Positions 27,044 to 34,910 of a stretch of DNA of 43,099 nucleotides are shown piece after piece. Below the pieces are notes generated by a model that had not been told where the DNA came from, did not search any database, and was given only the letters and a program-made list of their open reading frames with translations. This DNA comes from an uncultured Odoribacter sp. (GTDB lineage: Bacteria; Bacteroidota; Bacteroidia; Bacteroidales; Marinifilaceae), in NCBI GenBank assembly GCA_910588375.1, contig CAJUQA010000022.1:1-43099 (forward strand), written 5' to 3'. The position numbers and the translations under genes were made by a program. How positions within the stretch are numbered: the stretch's first letter is position 1; every line of letters begins with the position of its first letter.

Positions 27044-28750
27044 TTATTTTTTATACATTCCCAACTGGTCGGGATTGAAATTATCAATAAACGAAGCGTG
27101 GGCGCAAACCTTCGCTTGTCCGTATTTGATAAATATCTCCGCTGATTTCAGGAAGCGGTCGGCACGCTGGGCATCCTGCAACAACAGATGTCCGATGACG
27201 GTGTAACCGGCAATCTCCACCAACCGGCGGGCATGAAAGTCCGTATACTCCGGATTACCGACAGCATTCACGCTCGCGGTCACTCTTTCTAAAGTATCCG
27301 CCATTTCTTTCAGCGTATTTTTCAGATACTCCTGTTCCGGTGCGATTTCAGCCTTCTCGTACACTTCCCGGATGTGTTTCAGATATTGCCCGGTGGTTAC
27401 ACCGCGGATAGCGGCAACGACCTGCAACTGTGACGTCCCTTCATAAATGTTCGTAATACGGGCATCCCGTACATAACGCTGGATGGGATAATCTTTCATA
27501 AAACCGGAACCGCCATGAATCTGTAACGCGTCGTAAGAGATTTCGTTGGCATATTCGCTGGCGAACAGCTTTTGCAGAGGAGTGTAGATATCAGCTAACT
27601 TCTGATATTCTTTCATCTCGTTCCGTTCGTCTTTGTCCAATGCTCTCTCCTTGGAAATATGGTAGTAGGTTTTGTACACATCCACAAAACGGGCGGTTTC
27701 ATAGAGTACGGAGCGGATACCGTGCAGCTTGGCTTCCATATTGGAAAGCATTTCGTAAATAGCCGGAAATTCGATAATGGCTTTGCCGAATTGCTTTCTT
27801 TCCTGGGCATATTTCAAACCTTCCCGATAAGCGGCTTCGGCAATACCGGTGGATTGTGCGCCGATACCCAAACGGGCGGCATTCATCAGCGCCATCACAT
27901 ATTTAATCAAGCCCATCTTGCGTTCGCCTACCAGTTCTGCCGGCGCATTCTTGAACACCAATTCGCAGGTAGGAGAGCCTTTGATACCTAATTTGTTCTC
28001 AATGCGGCGCACGGTTACGGCGTTGCTGTTCCGGTCATAAATGAACATGGAAAGACCGCGGCCATCGTTTGTGCCTTCTTCCGAACGGGCCAATACCAAA
28101 GAGATATGTCCGTCACCGTTGGTAATGAACCGTTTCACTCCATTGAGATACCATGTATTGTCTTTTTCGTTATAGGTGGCTTTCAATTGTACGGCCTGTA
28201 AATCCGAACCGGCATCCGGTTCCGTAAGGTCCATGGCACAGGTTTCTCCTGCGGACACCCGGGGAAGATATTTGGCTTTCTGCTCTGCGCTGGCAAATTC
28301 ATTGATGGTTTCGGCACAGTCCTGTAAGCCCCAGATATTCTGTAATCCGGCATCGGCACGGGCAACCAGCTCTGCAGCCATAATAAAAGGTACAATCGGG
28401 AAATTTAAGCCATTGTATTCCCGGGGCAAAGAAATACCGTTCAGTCCGGCTTGATTAATGACATCGATGTTCTGTTGCGTACCGGCTGCATATTTTACGT
28501 GTCCGTCCACTACGTGAGGACCTTCGTTGTCTACGGATTCGGCATTCACTGCAACGACATCCCCGCAGATTTCGCCCACGATTTCCAATACTTTGTCGTA
28601 ATTGTCAAGGGCATCTTCAAAATCCTTGGGAGCTGATTCATACTGCTGGGCCTGAGTGTAATTGCGTTCTTTCAGATCCACAATCTTTTTCATCAACGGA
28701 TGACCGAGATGAAATTTTATATCTTCATTATCTGTGTAAAAATTAGCCAT
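27044..28750 (-). CDS. Acyl-CoA dehydrogenase, long form with C-terminal extension
   Basis: 568 aa, about 190 longer than the four-domain short-chain enzymes. FAD-dependent oxidation of acyl-CoA to enoyl-CoA, or the reverse, with ETF as electron partner. Visible are the FAD/substrate motifs CAMDLTEPDAGSDLQAV and WYLNGVKRFITNGD, then ERKQFGKAI, GGSGFMKDYPIQRYVRDARI, and the catalytic base Glu437 in IYEGTSQLQ. Residues ~455-568 form an extra helical C-terminal domain as in other long bacterial forms. The start is 7 nt after etfA, so it is in one operon with etfB and etfA. Substrate chain length cannot be read; butyryl-CoA is possible for this type of organism. Confidence 0.9.
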   Translation of the reverse strand: MANFYTDNEDIKFHLGHPLMKKIVDLKERNYTQAQQYESAPKDFEDALDNYDKVLEIVGEICGDVVAVNAESVDNEGPHVVDGHVKYAAGTQQNIDVINQAGLNGISLPREYNGLNFPIVPFIMAAELVARADAGLQNIWGLQDCAETINEFASAEQKAKYLPRVSAGETCAMDLTEPDAGSDLQAVQLKATYNEKDNTWYLNGVKRFITNGDGHISLVLARSEEGTNDGRGLSMFIYDRNSNAVTVRRIENKLGIKGSPTCELVFKNAPAELVGERKMGLIKYVMALMNAARLGIGAQSTGIAEAAYREGLKYAQERKQFGKAIIEFPAIYEMLSNMEAKLHGIRSVLYETARFVDVYKTYYHISKERALDKDERNEMKEYQKLADIYTPLQKLFASEYANEISYDALQIHGGSGFMKDYPIQRYVRDARITNIYEGTSQLQVVAAIRGVTTGQYLKHIREVYEKAEIAPEQEYLKNTLKEMADTLERVTASVNAVGNPEYTDFHARRLVEIAGYTVIGHLLLQDAQRADRFLKSAEIFIKYGQAKVCAHASFIDNFNPDQLGMYKK

Positions 28751-28757
28751 ATATCAA

Positions 28758-29780
28758 TTATTTACTGTTTTTCTTATAATATTGAATCATTTTCGGAATG
28801 ACCACATTCAAATCTCCGGTAATTACATAATCGGCGAATTTATTGATGGGGGCATTGCTATCGGTATTGATGGCAATGACCATAGCCGACTCTTCCATAC
28901 CGGCCGTATGCTGAATCTGGCCGGAGATACCGCAGGCGATATATAACTTGGGGCGGACGGTAGTTCCTGTTTGTCCGATTTGCCGTTCATGTTCGCAGAA
29001 TCCGGCATCCACGGCTGCACGGGAAGCTCCTACTTCTCCGCCCAACACTTCTGCCAGTTCGTACAACAGATTGAAATTCTCCTTGGAGCCGACGCCATAT
29101 CCGCCGGCAACAATAATGGGAGCGGTCTTAAGATTGATTTTTGATTTCTCTATATGACGTTCAATCACTTTTACAACAAAATCGATATCGGCGTTCACAT
29201 AGCGGTCTACGTCAATATTTTTCACTTCGCCCTGATGTGCCGGATTGTAAATCTCTTTTTTCATCACGCCTTCCCGGACGGTAGCCATTTGCGGACGGCA
29301 TTCCGGATTGACAATGGTTGCCACGATGTTACCGCCGAATGCCGGACGAATCTGGTATAACAGATTATTGTACACCTGTTTGGTCTTGGCATCCTCATAG
29401 TCTCCTATTTCCAGGCTCGTACAGTCCGCTGTCAAACCGCTGTGCAGGGCGGAAGAAACCCGGGGGCCTAAGTCTCGCCCGATGCTGGTGGCACCCATAA
29501 AGGCAATCTGCGGTTTTTCTTCTTTGAAAAGATTGACCAATACGGAAGTATGGGGCAGAGTTGTATAAGGAGCCAGACGGGTATCGTCTCCTTTCCATAA
29601 CACATCCACTCCATAGGGGAATACTTGTTTTTCCACATCCTTCAAACCGGAACCTAATGCAATAGCTTCCAATTTCACGCCTAACTTACTGGCAAGGGTA
29701 CGGCCTTTGGTAAGCAACTCCAGACTTACATCGGCAACGACACCTTCTTCTATTTCGCAATATACAAATACGCTGTTCAT
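28758..29780 (-). CDS. etfA: Electron transfer flavoprotein, alpha subunit
   Basis: 340 aa, normal length. The FAD-binding subunit that shuttles electrons between dehydrogenases and other redox partners. The C-terminal FAD domain is clear: VAGGYGVGSKENF, GASRAAVDAGF, QIGQTGTTVRPKLYIACGISGQIQH and AINTDSNAPINKFADY. The N-terminal domain is also typical (FMGATSIGRDLGPRVSSAL, with LTADC). It lies 45 nt after etfB and 7 nt before the dehydrogenase gene, so all three probably act as one complex. Confidence 0.95.
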   Translation of the reverse strand: MNSVFVYCEIEEGVVADVSLELLTKGRTLASKLGVKLEAIALGSGLKDVEKQVFPYGVDVLWKGDDTRLAPYTTLPHTSVLVNLFKEEKPQIAFMGATSIGRDLGPRVSSALHSGLTADCTSLEIGDYEDAKTKQVYNNLLYQIRPAFGGNIVATIVNPECRPQMATVREGVMKKEIYNPAHQGEVKNIDVDRYVNADIDFVVKVIERHIEKSKINLKTAPIIVAGGYGVGSKENFNLLYELAEVLGGEVGASRAAVDAGFCEHERQIGQTGTTVRPKLYIACGISGQIQHTAGMEESAMVIAINTDSNAPINKFADYVITGDLNVVIPKMIQYYKKNSK

Positions 29781-29825
29781 AATCTGATTTAATAATTTGA
29801 AAGTTAATGAAGTAAACCGACCGTT

Positions 29826-30698
29826 TTATCCGATGGTATGATTGATAATCAACTCTTTCATCATGGCATCGATAGCTTCGTCGCTGGCCTCGAGCACTTT
29901 GGCTTCTTTCGCCTGGAAAACGACGTTTTCAATCGTTTTTACTTTCGTCGGAGAACCGCTCAATCCCAAGTCTTTCGCCTCACAGGTAATATCGTTTACA
30001 CTCCATTCCGTGATTTTCAGGTACGGACGTTGGTTGAGCATATTGGTATAATCTTCATCGGCATTTTGTACTTCTGAAACAGCACGGGCATATTTGTATT
30101 TCATCACCCTCCGGGCATTCCTGGGACGGCAGGGAGCGGCGGAGCCGTTTACCGTAATTACGGCAGGGACCGGACAGGTAACCACTTCGATACCCCTTTC
30201 CAAACGCCTACGGATGGTAAGTTCTTTTTCATTGCAAGCCAGAATTTCTTCGGCATAGGTCACTTGCGGCAAGCCTAATTTCTCCGCTACCTGAGGACCT
30301 ACCTGTGCCGTATCGCCGTCGATAGCCTGACGTCCGCAGATAATCAGGTCGGCGGATAAATTCCGTAAAGCGCAGGATAATGCGTAGGATGTAGCAAGAG
30401 TATCCGAACCGGCGAATGCTCTGTCGGATAACAAGTAACCGCCGTCGGCTCCCCGGAACATGGCTTCACGTATGATTTCGGCTGCTCGTCCCGGTCCCAT
30501 TGTCAGGATATGTACGGTGGAGCCTTCATTATGATCTTTGATTCTCAATGCCTGCTCCAGTGCATTTAAATCTTCGGGGTTAAAAATAGCAGGTAAAGCT
30601 GCCCTGTTTACGGTCCCGTCTGCCTTCATTGCATCTTTTCCCACATTTCTTGTGTCGGGAACCTGCTTCGCAAGAACAACGATTTTCAGTCCTTTCAT
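29826..30698 (-). CDS. etfB: Electron transfer flavoprotein, beta subunit
   Basis: 290 aa, longer than mitochondrial or simple bacterial EtfB (~255). Opens with KIVVLAKQVPDT. NPEDLNALEQALRIKD (40-55) is the family segment. SDRAFAGSDTLATSY (91-105) and GRQAIDGDTAQVGPQ (122-136) line the nucleotide/second-flavin site; these two blocks resemble bifurcating-type EtfB more than the human type. The C-terminal arm (~200-290) wraps the alpha subunit. First gene of etfB-etfA-dehydrogenase. Its 5' region holds a pair of exact 12-nt direct repeats. Confidence 0.94.
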   Translation of the reverse strand: MKGLKIVVLAKQVPDTRNVGKDAMKADGTVNRAALPAIFNPEDLNALEQALRIKDHNEGSTVHILTMGPGRAAEIIREAMFRGADGGYLLSDRAFAGSDTLATSYALSCALRNLSADLIICGRQAIDGDTAQVGPQVAEKLGLPQVTYAEEILACNEKELTIRRRLERGIEVVTCPVPAVITVNGSAAPCRPRNARRVMKYKYARAVSEVQNADEDYTNMLNQRPYLKITEWSVNDITCEAKDLGLSGSPTKVKTIENVVFQAKEAKVLEASDEAIDAMMKELIINHTIG

Positions 30699-30711
30699 GT
30701 GTACATTTTTA

Positions 30712-30748
30712 AGTTACAACAGTCGCAACAGATAACAGTTACAACAGT
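30712..30748. repeat. Direct repeats in the etfB leader
   Basis: AGTTACAACAGT occurs exactly at 30712-30723 and 30737-30748 (25 nt start to start), with a third CAACAG at 30726-30731 between them. They lie 14-50 nt upstream of the etfB start. They may be an operator or RNA-binding site, or chance. Confidence 0.6.
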
Positions 30749-30798
30749 TTTGAGTTAATATTGATATTTACTTATTTTATTACTCCACTAAAACAAGG

Positions 30799-30806
30799 TA
30801 AAGATA
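30799..30806 (-). promoter_or_regulatory. Weak candidate -7 box for the etfB operon
   Basis: Leftward reading gives TATCTTTA, one mismatch to TAnnTTTG. A TTTG at 30833-30830 is upstream but 23 nt away, longer than ideal. Confidence 0.3.
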
Positions 30807-30847
30807 ACATTAAAAATCGAAAATAGACACAAAGAGCATTTACTTTG

Positions 30848-31438
30848 TCACATTATGCTGAAATTGAGGGCAAACTCCCGTCCGGCATGCAAAGCTTTCA
30901 GATTTATATCAATGATTTCTTCGCCTTTCCGGGAAAAAATGGCACGGATTCCTTCTTCCAGATATTCAAACGGGACATCAATAAACGGAGAGGCCGCTCC
31001 CAGCATGACAAAATTTCCGGCTCTTATATTGCCCGCCTTTTCCTTGGCTAAGCTATCGGCATCCAGAATAATCCGGTGGGGTAGGGCTTCCAGTGTGTCC
31101 ATTAATTCTTTTGTATCCGGATAGTTGGGGATATTGATGAAAGGGGTGGAATTGGTCACGATATATCCGTCCGGTTTCAGATAGGGGAGATAACGCAAGG
31201 CCTCCATCGGTTCTACGGATAAAATCAGGTCTGCTTTTCCGAGGGCAATCAGGTCCGAATAAATCGGTTGGTCGGAAATGCGCAGATAAGATTGTACATC
31301 TCCGCCTCTCTGGCTCATGCCGTGAGTTTCCGCCTGTTTGATATATAGGTTGTTGGTAAGGGCGGCGGAACCTAAAGCGGCGGCAATGGACAAAATGCCT
31401 TGTCCGCCTACGCCGGCTAATATCATATCTGTTTTCAT
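30848..31438 (-). CDS. iorB: Indolepyruvate:ferredoxin oxidoreductase, beta subunit
   Basis: 196 aa. The pyruvate-ferredoxin-oxidoreductase gamma-type domain that partners IorA in oxidative decarboxylation of aryl 2-oxoacids to aryl-acetyl-CoA. The signature start is ILAGVGGQGILSIAAALGSAAL, followed by KQAETHGMSQRGGDVQSYLRI, both typical of IorB. PSLIALGKADLI-like text appears as SDLIALGKADLILSVEPMEALR. No Fe-S cysteine cluster is expected or seen. It begins 34 nt after iorA. The 149 nt between its stop and etfB contain no clear terminator. Confidence 0.92.
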   Translation of the reverse strand: MKTDMILAGVGGQGILSIAAALGSAALTNNLYIKQAETHGMSQRGGDVQSYLRISDQPIYSDLIALGKADLILSVEPMEALRYLPYLKPDGYIVTNSTPFINIPNYPDTKELMDTLEALPHRIILDADSLAKEKAGNIRAGNFVMLGAASPFIDVPFEYLEEGIRAIFSRKGEEIIDINLKALHAGREFALNFSIM

Positions 31439-31472
31439 CTTCTTCTCGTCTTTAAATATTGTTGAAAATGTT

Positions 31473-33053
31473 TCATTTTTTATCCCGTCTTGCTTTTTGT
31501 ATGCAAATACGTCTGGGGATAATCACCGACACGCCTTTATATTCCAGCTCTTCCCGTAGGATTCGGCAAAGATCGTCATGATTTTTCGGAACCGGATTCA
31601 GAACACGGATGTGCTCAGGGGCAACTCCGATACCCCGGCAAATGGCTTCAATGCGGCCTAATGCAGCGGAATTTTGTCCGCCGGTCATGGATACGGATTC
31701 ATTATCCGAGATAATGACAGTGATGGGGGACTTTTCATTCACGGCATCTAAAAGTCCGGTCATTCCGGAATGGGTGAATGTGGAGTCACCGATAACGGCA
31801 ACGGCAGGAAACAGGCCAGCATCGGAAGCCCCTTTGGCCATAGTGATGGAAGCTCCCATGTCTACGCATGAATTGATAGCTTCGAAAGGAGGAAGGGCCC
31901 CTAAAGTATAACAGCCGATATCGGCAAACACGCGTCCGGCACCGTATGTTTTGATAACTTCATTCAGAGCGTTGTACACATCCCGGTGACTGCATCCGTT
32001 GCAAAGGGCGGGAGGTCTTGGGGCTACCAGTTCGGGGACGGGAGCTCCTTCTCGGACAGGGAGGTGCAATGCTTGTGCGACAATATCAGGAGATAGTTCG
32101 CCGTCGGGGGAAATACTTCCGTCCAACCGTCCCGAAATACGTTTGTCGCCGGGATACCCTTTCAGAAGTTCCTCGATAATGGGGTATCCTTCTTCCAAAA
32201 CGAGAATATGGTTACATTCGCTTAAAATGGTTTTGATGATTTTTCGGGGAAGAGGATATTGACAGATTTTGGCTATGGGATAAGGACAGCCGTCTGGATA
32301 ATTTTCCATTAAATAATTATATCCGATACCGCAGGCAATGATGCCGAGTGATTTGTCTGGCCCTTCGGTATAGCGGTTGAACGGTGAATTTGCCGATGCT
32401 TCTTTGAAATCGGCCTGTTTGTCCAACAACAACCGGTATCTTTTGCGGGCAATGGCTGGAAGAAGTACAAACTGCCGTTTATTTTCCGGAAGCTTCAATT
32501 TATTTTCATTTAAGGGAGCAGCGGTTTCTACTCCGGAGCGGGAATGGGCCAACCGTGTTGTAATACGCAACAATACCGGACTGCCGACCGTTTCCGATAA
32601 GGCAAAACCATAGCGTACCAAGTCGTAAGCTTCTTGTTGGCTGGAGGGTTCCAACACCGGAACAAGAGCGAATTTGCCATACACCCTCGAATCCTGTTCG
32701 TTTTGGGAGGAGTGCATGGACGGATCATCGGCCGCAACAACTACCAGTCCTCCGTTTGCCCCCGTGATGGCGGCATTCATAAAACAATCGGCAGCGACAT
32801 TCATTCCGACGTGTTTCATACACACTAATGCTCTTTTCCCGGCATAAGACATACCGAGTGCAGCTTCCATCGCTGTTTTTTCATTGGCGGACCACTCCCG
32901 GTGAATATTTCGTGTCCGGGCTTCTTCCGCACCTTGAATATATTCCGTGATTTCAGTGGAAGGAGTGCCGGGATAAGCGTAAACTCCGGAAATACCGCTG
33001 TCTATTGCTCCTTGGGCAATAGCCTCCACACCCAATAGTAATTTCTTTTGCAT
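31473..33053 (-). CDS. iorA: Indolepyruvate:ferredoxin oxidoreductase, alpha subunit (TPP-binding)
   Basis: 526 aa from ATG 33053; a longer in-frame start at 33197 would overlap aroE and add 48 residues of no family resemblance. The N-terminal pyrimidine-binding domain has GVYAYPGTPSTEITEY and KHVGMNVAADCFMNAA. The C-terminal TPP-binding domain has PPALCNGCSHRDVYNAL, IGCYTLGALPP, GDSTFTHSGMTGLLDAV and SDNESVSMTGGQ. The protein stops just after the usual VIIPRR(I/P)C segment, so the 8-Cys ferredoxin domain of archaeal IorA is absent. With IorB it should make aryl-acetyl-CoA from indolepyruvate or phenylpyruvate and reduce an external acceptor. The gene starts 67 nt after aroE. Confidence 0.92.
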   Translation of the reverse strand: MQKKLLLGVEAIAQGAIDSGISGVYAYPGTPSTEITEYIQGAEEARTRNIHREWSANEKTAMEAALGMSYAGKRALVCMKHVGMNVAADCFMNAAITGANGGLVVVAADDPSMHSSQNEQDSRVYGKFALVPVLEPSSQQEAYDLVRYGFALSETVGSPVLLRITTRLAHSRSGVETAAPLNENKLKLPENKRQFVLLPAIARKRYRLLLDKQADFKEASANSPFNRYTEGPDKSLGIIACGIGYNYLMENYPDGCPYPIAKICQYPLPRKIIKTILSECNHILVLEEGYPIIEELLKGYPGDKRISGRLDGSISPDGELSPDIVAQALHLPVREGAPVPELVAPRPPALCNGCSHRDVYNALNEVIKTYGAGRVFADIGCYTLGALPPFEAINSCVDMGASITMAKGASDAGLFPAVAVIGDSTFTHSGMTGLLDAVNEKSPITVIISDNESVSMTGGQNSAALGRIEAICRGIGVAPEHIRVLNPVPKNHDDLCRILREELEYKGVSVIIPRRICIQKARRDKK

Positions 33054-33120
33054 GGTTTCGTAATATCTTGGTTTGTATTTATTATGAACTCCGTTAACGT
33101 TTGCGAATATAGCAAAATTT

Positions 33121-33861
33121 TTAATGATTCCAGATTTCCCAACCTTTTTCGGCTTGGGAGATAAGCATGTCGAGTCCGTTGCAGGTATGGGCGCCATAAG
33201 CGGCGCCTTGTTGCATAAATAAGGTATTCTCCGGATTATATACCAGGTCGAAGAGATAATGCCGGGGGGTCAGAAGCGAATAAGGCAATGCCGGGCAGGT
33301 TTGGACCTCCGGCCAGGTACCTAAAGGAGTTGTATTCACAATCAAATGGTATTCCGGAAGCAGGGAAGCAATTTCAGGATAGCTGATTTCGTTTGGAGAG
33401 TGGGGGGTACGTGATACGGTGAGCGTATGGATATTAAGCTCGCGGAGCACATACCGCACTGCTTTTGCCGCTCCGCCGTTTCCTAAAATCAAGGCGTTTG
33501 AAATATTTCCAGGAATAAAGCGGAGGAGAGCGTTTTTAAAACCGTAGACATCGGTATTATATCCGATAACCCGGGGATGAGAATTTTGCCGGATTATTTT
33601 TACACAATTGACGGCTCCCACTTTCCGGGCTTCTTCACTGATATCGTCTAAAAAAGGAAGGATGGCCTGTTTGTAAGGGATCGTAACATTGAATCCTTTT
33701 AGTGATTGGTATTTGGATAATATGGCGGCAACCTCCGAAATGTCCCGGAGTTCGAAATTCAGATATTCGGCGTTAATGTTTCCCTGTCGGAATTTTTCGG
33801 TGAAATAGCGTTTGGAAAACGAATGCCTTAAAGGAAATCCGATAATGCCGTATATATCCAT
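33121..33861 (-). CDS. aroE: Shikimate dehydrogenase
   Basis: 246 aa, at the short end for AroE. NADPH-dependent reduction of 3-dehydroshikimate in aromatic amino acid synthesis. Substrate-binding GFPLRHSFSKRYF (8-20), the catalytic Lys64 in NVTIPYK and Asp104 in NTDVYGF are all present. The nucleotide-binding loop is GNGGAAKAVRYVL, followed by NTTPLGTWP and the C-terminal CNGLDMLISQAEKGWEIW. Located 10 nt after the DUF368 gene and upstream of iorA, giving a loose aromatic-metabolism pair. Confidence 0.95.
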   Translation of the reverse strand: MDIYGIIGFPLRHSFSKRYFTEKFRQGNINAEYLNFELRDISEVAAILSKYQSLKGFNVTIPYKQAILPFLDDISEEARKVGAVNCVKIIRQNSHPRVIGYNTDVYGFKNALLRFIPGNISNALILGNGGAAKAVRYVLRELNIHTLTVSRTPHSPNEISYPEIASLLPEYHLIVNTTPLGTWPEVQTCPALPYSLLTPRHYLFDLVYNPENTLFMQQGAAYGAHTCNGLDMLISQAEKGWEIWNH

Positions 33862-33871
33862 ATTTCCCGGT

Positions 33872-34879
33872 TTATTTTTTTAATTTCCGGGCTGCATATT
33901 CTATTCCCCAAATAAGGAAGAAACCGGTGAGGCACATGATTACGGCATGTGCGAGGAGCGGATCTGCCTGGATTAGAGACTGGCTGTTTTCACAGGGATA
34001 GAGAGTCAGTAGCTCTTCCGAAAAAAAGTATTTCCCGTTACAGGTTTGTAAAGTTTCGAAAGTGGCCGGAGAAACATTTTTTTCAATCAGGACTTGCTGA
34101 ATTCCGTGTGTATCTTTAAAGAATTCGATAGATTCTTTCCAAGGCCATACTTTATTTAAAGAACCCAGCATAAAACCGGTCAATAGGGCGATGGTCAGCG
34201 TATGATAATTCTTTAATAACCACGACAGGAAATGGGAAAAACTGATAATTCCGATGACGGCACCTATGGCAAAGAGCAAAATGACGCCGATACGGAGTTC
34301 ACTGACAGCCGCCATGATGAACGTATATTTCCCCAGCAATAACAAAATGAATGCGCCGGAGATTCCGGGTAAAATCATGGCACAGATGGCAATGGCTCCC
34401 GAAAGCATAATGAACCACCAGGTTTGGGGAGTGGATGCCGGGGATAATACCGTGATTGTATAAGCGGACACGCATCCTGCTGCCAAAGCCAGAAACGTGA
34501 AAATGTCCCATTTACGTATTTCCTTGGCGACCAACAGAGCCGAAGCGATAATCAGTCCGAAAAAGAACGACCAGATTTCAATGGGATGGGTGTTGAGCAA
34601 ATAATTCATTAATTTGGCAAGGGAAAAAATGGAAATGCCGATGCCGCAGAACACGGAAATCAGGAAATTTCCGTTTATTTTCTTCCAGAATTCCCCGAAC
34701 TGCCCGTGAAAAAGCAATTGAAGGGCACTAAGGTTAATATTTTTGATGGAATTAATCAGTTCTTCGTATATGCCGGTAATAAAGGCAATAGTTCCTCCCG
34801 AGACACCGGGGACAACGTCTGCGGCGCCCATACAACATCCTTTAATGACCAATAACAGATAGTTTCTTTTTTTCCCCAT
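33872..34879 (-). CDS. DUF368 membrane protein, candidate polyprenyl-phosphate translocase
   Basis: 335 aa, about eight transmembrane segments. The family is clear from the N-terminal GAADVVPGVSGGTIAFITGIYEELI-type block (quoted in part: DVVPGVSGGTIAFITGIY) and its internal echo MILPGISGAFILLLLGKY, the two halves of an inverted repeat. DUF368 proteins (PopT group) have been linked experimentally in other bacteria to recycling of undecaprenyl phosphate across the membrane. That role is transferred by family, not shown here. The gene lies between DUF4301 (31 nt) and aroE (10 nt) and is likely co-transcribed. A 60-residue loop near the C-terminus (~225-285) contains a Cys pair. Confidence 0.9.
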   Translation of the reverse strand: MGKKRNYLLLVIKGCCMGAADVVPGVSGGTIAFITGIYEELINSIKNINLSALQLLFHGQFGEFWKKINGNFLISVFCGIGISIFSLAKLMNYLLNTHPIEIWSFFFGLIIASALLVAKEIRKWDIFTFLALAAGCVSAYTITVLSPASTPQTWWFIMLSGAIAICAMILPGISGAFILLLLGKYTFIMAAVSELRIGVILLFAIGAVIGIISFSHFLSWLLKNYHTLTIALLTGFMLGSLNKVWPWKESIEFFKDTHGIQQVLIEKNVSPATFETLQTCNGKYFFSEELLTLYPCENSQSLIQADPLLAHAVIMCLTGFFLIWGIEYAARKLKK

Positions 34880-34910
34880 ATACCAAATTAATTTATATGA
34901 AGTACTTCAT

